In this document: piece after piece, positions 21,708-26,368 of the stretch | Layout: the number at the start of each line of letters is the position of its first letter | Position numbering within the stretch: position 1 is the stretch's first letter | NCBI GenBank assembly: GCA_034419095.1 | Contig: DAOULQ010000033.1 | Coordinates: 1 to 26,368 of the forward strand | Length of the DNA stretch: 26,368 bases | Direction: 5' to 3' | Source of the DNA: UBA7937 sp034419095 | GTDB taxonomy: Bacteria > Chloroflexota > Anaerolineae > UBA7937 | Translations under genes and position numbers: made by a program | The notes under the pieces: model-generated | What the model saw: only the letters and a program-made list of their open reading frames with translations | What the model was told of the DNA's origin: nothing | The model's database searches: none

Positions 21708-21735
21708 TTAGACATCAGGCATGAGGGTAAGCAAT

Positions 21736-22563
21736 ATGCAGACGCCGGATGAAGGTATGGATGGGATCGAGGCTATGCTGGAAGAGCGGATAGCCGAGAA
21801 GCGTAGGGTGATGGAGCGTTGGCAGAAGAAGAAGGAACAGGCAGCCCAGCGTGAACATACTTTACGTGATGAGATTGGGGAGCTTGAATTGGCACTAAAG
21901 GTACTGCGTCGCGTAGTGGGTAAGCCAAGTGCTGAGGAGGCATATAGTGCACTTGACATGATGAGATTCTCAACACAAACTGTCGCGGAGTCTTGCTATG
22001 AGATCATTCGCGATAAGGGCGGGAGAGCCAAAGTAACTGAGATCATAGACATTCTCATCGCTGCATACAAGCTAAAGGATGATCGTCGCATCGCCTATGG
22101 AACCGCCGCCAAATCAATGGAAAGAGATGAGAGGTTCGTAAAGGTGGGGCCTGGTGAGTATGGCCTTGCGGAATGTGAGAGTTTTGGGGAGACAGACTAT
22201 GAGCTTGTGCCAAGCAAGGGAGGTAGAAAAGTGGAACCACTGAAAGTCATACAACTGCACGTTCGAGAAAAGCCACTAGGGTTCGCGATGGTAGTGAGGG
22301 ATTTTCTCCAGCAGCTCGTGGGAGGCGCAGGTTATCAAATCAACGACGAGATTGAAGACATTCTGGAAGGGGCTGGCTTCATTGAAATCTATGCGTTGGC
22401 TGCACATGAGCTTGTTGCAAGGATAGATTTCGACCTGATACCGAATAGTGATCAGCTTTCAATGGAACTGCGGAGCTATAGCATTGAAATGAATACTGTC
22501 CTCGATGATTTGCTCTCGAAATTGCGCGCCACGGGCCATAAGTTCAAGATAGTAGGGCCATGA
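21736..22563 (+). CDS. coiled-coil / HARE-HTH-like winged-helix protein
   Basis: A 275-residue protein. Residues about 10-65 form a charged coiled coil; residues about 82-146 (VAESCYEIIRDKGGRAKVTEIIDIL ... SMERDERFVKVGPGEYGLAE) match the pattern of HARE-HTH-type winged helices found in restriction enzymes and transcription factors. The C-terminal part (165-275) is predicted mixed alpha/beta and is not recognised. The start at 21736 leaves a short leader with AGGG; the ATG at 21721 (five residues longer) is only about 7 bases from the predicted transcript start. Its TGA overlaps the ATG of a serine-recombinase remnant (ATGA), so it was once the first gene of a two-gene mobile or defence module. 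A DNA-binding role is inferred. Confidence 0.7.
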   Translation: MQTPDEGMDGIEAMLEERIAEKRRVMERWQKKKEQAAQREHTLRDEIGELELALKVLRRVVGKPSAEEAYSALDMMRFSTQTVAESCYEIIRDKGGRAKVTEIIDILIAAYKLKDDRRIAYGTAAKSMERDERFVKVGPGEYGLAECESFGETDYELVPSKGGRKVEPLKVIQLHVREKPLGFAMVVRDFLQQLVGGAGYQINDEIEDILEGAGFIEIYALAAHELVARIDFDLIPNSDQLSMELRSYSIEMNTVLDDLLSKLRATGHKFKIVGP

Positions 22564-22724
22564 TCTTCTGCACCGTCATCTGAGCCGCCGTCTCCACCGC
22601 GGAGCAGGCCAAACACGACAAGGAATCTATCCCCGCACAGATAGAGCAAGCCAGAAACACGACCCAGAAGAGGGGCTGGCCCAAGGTAGCCGAGCCCCTC
22701 TTCGTCCCCCTTCTTTCTATTTAA
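22560..22724 (+). pseudogene. serine recombinase (resolvase family) 5' remnant
   Basis: From ATG 22560 the frame reads MIFCTVI, a TGA stop (22581), then AAVSTAEQAKHDKESIPAQ and IEQARNTTQKRGWPKVAEPLFV before a stop at 22722. The segment is the N-terminal catalytic region of a site-specific serine recombinase, whose families read YARVST-EEQA--SIPAQIE-AR; the nucleophilic serine survives in VST. The codons for Tyr and Arg of the YARVS motif are lost and everything past about residue 45 is gone, so it is inactive. The remnant starts within the stop of the preceding gene and runs into the 3' end of nnr. Confidence 0.8.
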
Positions 22725-24318
22725 GGCTCCTTATGGCCTGGGGGAGGAGGGGCAAGAGATCGCCGGCCACCATCCCGGTCTCTCCCATCTCCTCGCGGGC
22801 CATCTCGCCGGCCAAGCCATGGAGGAAGACCCCAGCGATGGCCGCCTGATAGGGAGGGAGTCCCTGGGCTAGGAAGCCCACGATAGCCCCGGCCAAGACA
22901 TCGCCCGTGCCCGCTGTGGCTAGACCGGGGTTGGCGAAGGGGCTGATCGTGAGCCGACCATCGGGCGCGGCCACCAGGGAGTGTGCTCCTTTTAGGACTA
23001 CCACCTGTTTCCATTTTTGGGCTGCGCTAACCACTGTTCCCACCCTATCTTGTTCTATCTCCTCCACTGAGGAATCGAGAAGTCTGGCCATCTCCCCCGG
23101 GTGGGGAGTGAGGATGGCCGGCCCTCGGAAAGATTTCCACCATTTCTGCGCTTGAGCCAAGGCGTTTAGCCCATCGGCATCTATCACAAAGGGGGGTAGT
23201 TCCAAGGCAGTGATCTCTTCTCCCTCTTCCTCGGGTATGAAGCCGATATGCCTCCTCACCCCAGCGGCGTGGAGCCCCAGGAGGCGGTGGATGAAATCGA
23301 CCGTCTGGTCCTCCCTGCCTAGACCGGGGCCTAGGAGCAAGGCATCATAATCTGGTAGGCTCTCGGCTAGGAGGGGGAGCGCATCGGGGACCAGGGCGCC
23401 TAGATCGTGGGGCAGGAGGAGAAAGGTCACCTCATGGAGTTTGGAGGCCAAGATAGGGTGCAGGCTCTCGGCCAGGGCCAGGGTGACTAGACCTGTTCCC
23501 ACCCTCGTGGCCGCCGCACTAGCCAGATAGGCTGCTCCTGTGTAGTTGACCGAACCGGCCACGATAAGAGCCTTCCCGAAAGTTCCTTTGTGAGCGTTGA
23601 GGGGTCTGGGAGGGAGGATTTGGGCTACCATTTCGGCGGTGGCTAGGTAGGTTTCTATCTTTTGGGCCAGGGGTTCAGGTATGCCAATGTCAGCCACCAC
23701 CAGTTCTCCTGTGTAGGCTGCGCCGGGGAAGAGGAAGAGGCCTCTCTTGGGGAAAGCCAAGGTCACGGTGAGGTGGGCGGGGACAGTTGCTGGATCTACG
23801 GCCCCCGTATCGCAATCGAGCCCAGTAGGGAGATCGAGGGCCGCGAGAAAGGTCGGTTTTTCCTTCAACCCTTCTCGAACGGTACCCAGGAGCCCTTTTA
23901 GGGTTCCGGTGATGGGGCGCGAGACCCCCGTACCTAGTAGGGCGTCGATTATCAGTTGAGCATCGCTCAGAAGATGGTGGAGGCCGGCGAAGTCGGGGTC
24001 ATCTTCGGCTTTGAGGAAGGGTATGCCTCTCTCTTGAGTGAGGGCGAAGACCTCGTCCCCCCTGATTTTGCGCTTCCAGAGGTAGAGGTTGACCTTTGCC
24101 CCAGCATCACGGAGGTGGCGGGCGGCTACCAGGCCGTCGCCCCCATTATTCCCTGGGCCAACCAAGACCAATATCTCCTGGCCTTCTGGCTCTATACGGC
24201 GTCCTATCTCTTCGGCTACGGCTCGCCCCGCGTTCTCCATCATGGTGGCCGTGGAGAGGCCGCCAGCGTTGGCCTTTTCGTCGATTTGGCGCATCTCTGA
24301 AGAGGTAACTACTTTCAT
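22717..24318 (-). CDS. nnr: bifunctional NAD(P)H-hydrate epimerase / dehydratase
   Basis: A 533-residue fusion that repairs hydrated NADH and NADPH. The N-terminal YjeF_N (NnrE, epimerase) part shows MRQIDEKA, GPGNNGGDGLVAARHL and DALLGTG; the C-terminal YjeF_C/ribokinase-like (NnrD, ADP-dependent dehydratase) part shows GSVNYTGAAYLA, LTPHPGEMARLL, VVLKGAHSLVAAP and the nucleotide-binding NPGLATAGTGDVLAGAI. The start at 24318 has CAGGAGAG at 7-base spacing; the earlier in-frame ATG at 24345 overlaps the promoter region. An acidic stretch (PEEEGEEITALEL) sits before the dehydratase core motif. It is monocistronic. Confidence 0.95.
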   Translation of the reverse strand: MKVVTSSEMRQIDEKANAGGLSTATMMENAGRAVAEEIGRRIEPEGQEILVLVGPGNNGGDGLVAARHLRDAGAKVNLYLWKRKIRGDEVFALTQERGIPFLKAEDDPDFAGLHHLLSDAQLIIDALLGTGVSRPITGTLKGLLGTVREGLKEKPTFLAALDLPTGLDCDTGAVDPATVPAHLTVTLAFPKRGLFLFPGAAYTGELVVADIGIPEPLAQKIETYLATAEMVAQILPPRPLNAHKGTFGKALIVAGSVNYTGAAYLASAAATRVGTGLVTLALAESLHPILASKLHEVTFLLLPHDLGALVPDALPLLAESLPDYDALLLGPGLGREDQTVDFIHRLLGLHAAGVRRHIGFIPEEEGEEITALELPPFVIDADGLNALAQAQKWWKSFRGPAILTPHPGEMARLLDSSVEEIEQDRVGTVVSAAQKWKQVVVLKGAHSLVAAPDGRLTISPFANPGLATAGTGDVLAGAIVGFLAQGLPPYQAAIAGVFLHGLAGEMAREEMGETGMVAGDLLPLLPQAIRSLK

Positions 24319-24348
24319 GGAACCACTCTCCTGAGGTTCTCTCATTCG

Positions 24349-24377
24349 ATTATATCACTCCCATAGAGGTGATGCAA
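24349..24377 (-). promoter_or_regulatory. nnr promoter
   Basis: On the minus strand TTGCAT (24377-24372), a 17-bp spacer and a perfect TATAAT (24354-24349). It lies just beyond the tRNA terminator. Confidence 0.7.
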
Positions 24378-24381
24378 TGAT

Positions 24382-24410
24382 AAAAAGAAGAGCCCACCTT
24401 GTAGGCTCTT
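24382..24410 (-). terminator. terminator of the tRNA operon
   Basis: On the minus strand AAGAGCC (24410-24404) pairs with GGCTCTT (24394-24388) across a 9-base loop and is followed by CTTTTTA. It begins 10 bases after tRNA-Met. Confidence 0.8.
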
Positions 24411-24419
24411 ACCGCTGAG

Positions 24420-24491
24420 TGGGCCCGCCTGGATTCGAACCAGGGACCAACCGGTTATGAGCCGGTCGCTCTGCCACTGAGCTACGGGCCC
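24420..24491 (-). tRNA. tRNA-Met (CAT), or tRNA-Ile2
   Basis: A 72-nt cloverleaf. Acceptor GGGCCCG/CGGGCCC; D-arm GCTC...GAGC; anticodon stem ACCGG/CCGGT with loop CTCATAA (anticodon CAT); T-loop TTCGAAT. The paired first base and the lack of three G:C pairs at the anticodon loop rule out the initiator. Elongator Met and lysidine-modified Ile2 cannot be told apart with certainty; the TTGGTC-CTGGTTC part resembles Ile2. CCA is not encoded. Confidence 0.9.
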
Positions 24492-24492
24492 C

Positions 24493-24567
24493 TGGAGCGG
24501 GAGACGGGATTCGAACCCGCGCTCCTCTGCTTGGAAGGCAGATGCTTTACCACTAAGCTACTCCCGC
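24493..24567 (-). tRNA. tRNA-Gly (TCC)
   Basis: Acceptor GCGGGAG/CTCCCGC, D-arm GCTT...AAGC, anticodon loop CTTCCAA (anticodon TCC), T-loop TTCGAAT, discriminator T, and an encoded CCA (24495-24493). Only one base separates the CCA from the 5' end of tRNA-Met. Confidence 0.95.
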
Positions 24568-24576
24568 TCACGCCTG

Positions 24577-24649
24577 TCGGGGTGATAGGATTTGAACCTA
24601 CGACCTCAGCGTCCCAAACGCTGCGCGCTACCACCTGCGCTACACCCCG
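24577..24649 (-). tRNA. tRNA-Pro (TGG)
   Basis: A 73-nt cloverleaf. Acceptor CGGGGTG/CACCCCG, D-arm GCGC...GCGC, anticodon stem CAGCG/CGCTG with loop TTTGGGA (anticodon TGG), T-loop TTCAAAT, discriminator A; CCA is not encoded (CAG follows). First gene of the three-tRNA transcript. Confidence 0.95.
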
Positions 24650-24656
24650 CAATAGT

Positions 24657-24685
24657 AGTATAGTCCATTTGGCCTTTTCGGTCAA
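24657..24685 (-). promoter_or_regulatory. promoter of the tRNA operon
   Basis: On the minus strand TTGACC (24685-24680), a 17-bp spacer and TATACT (24662-24657), ending 7 bases before the tRNA-Pro 5' end. It sits just after the stop of the pentapeptide gene. Confidence 0.75.
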
Positions 24686-24689
24686 GGCG

Positions 24690-25250
24690 TTAGAGGGTGA
24701 TGCCTTTGCTTCGTAGGTATTCCCCCATCTTCGCTCTCAAGCCTTGGACACCCTTGAAATCGGCGCCCTCGAGTTCGGCCCCTTCGAAATCCGTGTCCCG
24801 GAGGTAGGAACCACGGAGGGTCGCTCCTCTTAGGTTCGCTCCCTCTAGATCTACGCTCTCTAGGTACGCATCTTGGAGGTTAGCCTTCACTAGTTTGGCC
24901 TCTCTGAGAATCGCGCCTTGAAGGTTGGCTCCCTTCAAATTGGCCTCACTCAAATCGGCCTTGGTTAGGTCGGCCATGCCCAAGAAAGCGCCGTGCAGGT
25001 CTGCTCCGACTAGATTCGCCTTCTCTAACTTTGCCCCTCTCAGGATGGCCCCCTCTAGTTTGGCCTCTCGCAGGTTGGCCCCCTGCAGTTTGGCGAAGAG
25101 GAAGACAGCCCCGGTGAGATCTGCCCTTTGGAAATTGGCACCCTCAAGTTCCGCTCGCTTCAGGTTTATAAAGGGTAGTCGGGCACCCTCTAGGCTCTCG
25201 CCTCGCTTTACCTTAGCCACTATCTCGGCTTTGGGATCCTCGCTCTTCAT
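24690..25250 (-). CDS. pentapeptide repeat protein
   Basis: A 186-residue protein. Roughly residues 28-168 consist of uninterrupted A(N/D/K)LxG-type pentapeptides, about 28 of them, such as GANLR, GADLH, KADLS and EANLK. These fold into a right-handed quadrilateral beta-helix, seven turns by this count. Some family members mimic DNA and protect gyrase (Qnr/MfpA), but most have no known role. There is no signal peptide, so it is cytosolic. The N-terminal 25 residues form a short charged helix and the C-terminal 18 residues cap the helix. A moderate promoter (25267-25295) lies upstream; the gene is monocistronic. Confidence 0.92.
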   Translation of the reverse strand: MKSEDPKAEIVAKVKRGESLEGARLPFINLKRAELEGANFQRADLTGAVFLFAKLQGANLREAKLEGAILRGAKLEKANLVGADLHGAFLGMADLTKADLSEANLKGANLQGAILREAKLVKANLQDAYLESVDLEGANLRGATLRGSYLRDTDFEGAELEGADFKGVQGLRAKMGEYLRSKGITL

Positions 25251-25266
25251 CGCCTCTCTCTACTCT

Positions 25267-25295
25267 ATCTTAGCAGGTTCAAGAGAAGGGGGCAA
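25267..25295 (-). promoter_or_regulatory. promoter of the pentapeptide repeat gene
   Basis: On the minus strand TTGCCC (25295-25290), a 17-bp spacer and TAAGAT (25272-25267), about 17 bases before the ATG at 25250. A moderate match. Confidence 0.45.
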
Positions 25296-25421
25296 GAGGC
25301 GAGGGGCGTAACCGCATATTCTTCTGGGGGTTAGAATGGTAGGGGGTCTTGGCGGTTATCCGTTCGCACCCCTTTCCAAGGTATGTTATGTTGGGTGCTG
25401 TGAAATCATGTCCTTGAAAGC

Positions 25422-26225
25422 ATGAGCGCTATGGCCTCGCAAGAGAGGGTTATCGATCATTTTGAGGGCGGTATCTCCCCATATTGGGTGCGGTTCGCTG
25501 TGGGCCACGGGGAGATAGAGCGCACGCCTGAGACAATACTCTTCTCCTTGGAGGGGGCCAGGGCAGGAGAACTCTCGGATGCAGAGATCAACGATCATCG
25601 CCACCATGCACGGGAGAGCTTCCCCTGGACTCCCCCCTTGAGTATGGAGGTAAGAGCCCGCTTCTCCCACCCTGCGGGGGAACTTTTGGGAACAGCGGGC
25701 TTTGGTTTTTGGAACGCCCCCTACGCCTGGGAAGGGGGGATAAGGGTGCCCCCTAACTGGGTATGGTTCTTCTACGCCTCTCCTCCCTCTGCTCTCTCTC
25801 TAACCCCCGGTCAGCCTGGAAGTGGCTGGAAGGCAGCGATGCTCAATGGAGGCAAAGGGATGGGGCCGCTCATGGGCCTGGTCGATCTGGTCACAAGGAT
25901 GCCCTTCACTAGTAAGTTGTTTTTATGGTTGGCCTACCATACCCTGAGCATGGGCGACGGGCTCATAGACACAGATATGACAGGGTGGCATACCTACTCT
26001 CTCCATTGGCGGAGGGAGGTGGCCCTCTTCCAGATGGATGGGAAGGAGGTCTATCAGGTGGCTAACCCTCCTATGCTCCCTTTGGGTTTCGTGGCCTGGA
26101 TGGATAACAACTGCGCTTCTATGACCCCTGCCGGTGGGCTAGAGACCGAACAGTTGGCAGTGCCCCACCGACAATGGCTGGAGATAGACTATATCGAGAT
26201 CGCGAGGCAACACTCTTTCCATTGA
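25422..26225 (+). CDS. concanavalin-like (GH16-type fold) protein
   Basis: A 267-residue protein with a jelly-roll pattern: an opening strand VIDHFEGGISPYW, a central FGFWNAPYAWEGGIRVPPNWVWFFYASPP, then WHTYSLHWRREVALFQMDGKEVYQV, PLGFVAWMDN and a closing strand LEIDYIEIA. The W-H-x-Y-x-L-x-W block is characteristic of GH16/LamG-like lectin folds. It contains EIDYIE (254-259), which fits the GH16 catalytic formula ExDxxE but lies in the last strand, not mid-protein, so enzyme activity is doubtful. No signal peptide is seen. Start is uncertain (ATG 25422 or 25431; no ribosome site). It stands alone. Confidence 0.7.
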   Translation: MSAMASQERVIDHFEGGISPYWVRFAVGHGEIERTPETILFSLEGARAGELSDAEINDHRHHARESFPWTPPLSMEVRARFSHPAGELLGTAGFGFWNAPYAWEGGIRVPPNWVWFFYASPPSALSLTPGQPGSGWKAAMLNGGKGMGPLMGLVDLVTRMPFTSKLFLWLAYHTLSMGDGLIDTDMTGWHTYSLHWRREVALFQMDGKEVYQVANPPMLPLGFVAWMDNNCASMTPAGGLETEQLAVPHRQWLEIDYIEIARQHSFH

Positions 26226-26313
26226 CTTCGCGGAAGAGGGGTCGCATGTGGCCACTCTTGGAACTAGAAGGCTGTGAAACCTTAAAAGTACGCCCTTTTG
26301 GCCCCGAAGCCCC

Positions 26314-26342
26314 TTGACGCCGGAGTTGTGATGTTGTATTCT
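26314..26342 (+). promoter_or_regulatory. promoter reading out of the window
   Basis: TTGACG (26314-26319), a 17-bp spacer and TATTCT (26337-26342). The gene it serves would begin beyond the right edge. Confidence 0.5.
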
Positions 26343-26368
26343 GGGATACAAAGTATCGGAGTTAATTG

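Noticed and set aside
26181..26198. EIDYIE as a GH16 catalytic motif in the concanavalin-like protein
   Set aside because: It matches ExDxxE but occupies the terminal strand, where GH16 proteins usually have a structural DYVRV-like strand; the catalytic strand should be mid-domain. Activity is not claimed.

Overview
The window is a bacterial chromosome segment, about 55-60% G+C, with mostly short operons and tight gene spacing. It carries F1-ATPase genes, MreB, the redox repressor Rex, MnmA, RarA, NAD(P)HX repair enzymes and three tRNAs. The organism is probably a member of Chloroflexota or a nearby Terrabacteria lineage. This is an inference from the style of several proteins (the methyltransferase N-terminus, the Rex/MreB/ATP synthase set, paired DegV proteins); no rRNA or marker search was possible.

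Layout. 1-3088 (+): 3' end of a GAF/HD-GYP gene, then a translationally coupled lipoprotein - rarA - zinc-ribbon operon. 3089-3359: repeat-rich spacer with a hairpin element and a perfect 32-bp palindrome. 3305-5227: a 987-bp tandem duplication that carries a DegV gene, its leader and the first codons of the next gene; it leaves a 12-codon fossil of that gene between the copies. 5194-6528 (+): a divergent Amt-family transporter lacking the second histidine of the conserved pair. 6532-9093 (-): PIG-L deacetylase - thpR - LOG-like - phosphoribosyltransferase operon, divergent from an NTF2-like lipoprotein (9189-9686, +) across back-to-back promoters. 9806-10222 (-): a G+C-rich small membrane protein. 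10794-11417 (+): rex, with a probable operator of its own. 11414-18580 (-): methyltransferase, nitroreductase, cyclophilin-like protein, then the F1 genes atpA-atpG-atpD-atpC followed by mreB. No Fo genes and no atpH are present here, and atpG appears to start at CTG. 18731-20741 (+): mnmA (probably leaderless) and three small envelope-type proteins ending in a YtxH protein and a strong terminator.

20864-22724 is an A+T-richer accessory island. A candidate PBECR-like nuclease and an overlapping DUF2283 protein lie on the minus strand. They are divergent from a coiled-coil/winged-helix protein whose stop overlaps the start of a decayed serine recombinase. This is the best candidate in the window for a little-described system: a toxin-antitoxin-like pair beside a recombinase-coupled DNA-binding protein. 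22717-24318 (-): bifunctional nnr. 24420-24649 (-): tRNA-Met/Ile2(CAT), tRNA-Gly(TCC) and tRNA-Pro(TGG), with promoter and terminator. 24690-25250 (-): pentapeptide-repeat protein. 25422-26225 (+): a concanavalin-like (GH16-type fold) protein. A promoter at the right edge points out of the window.
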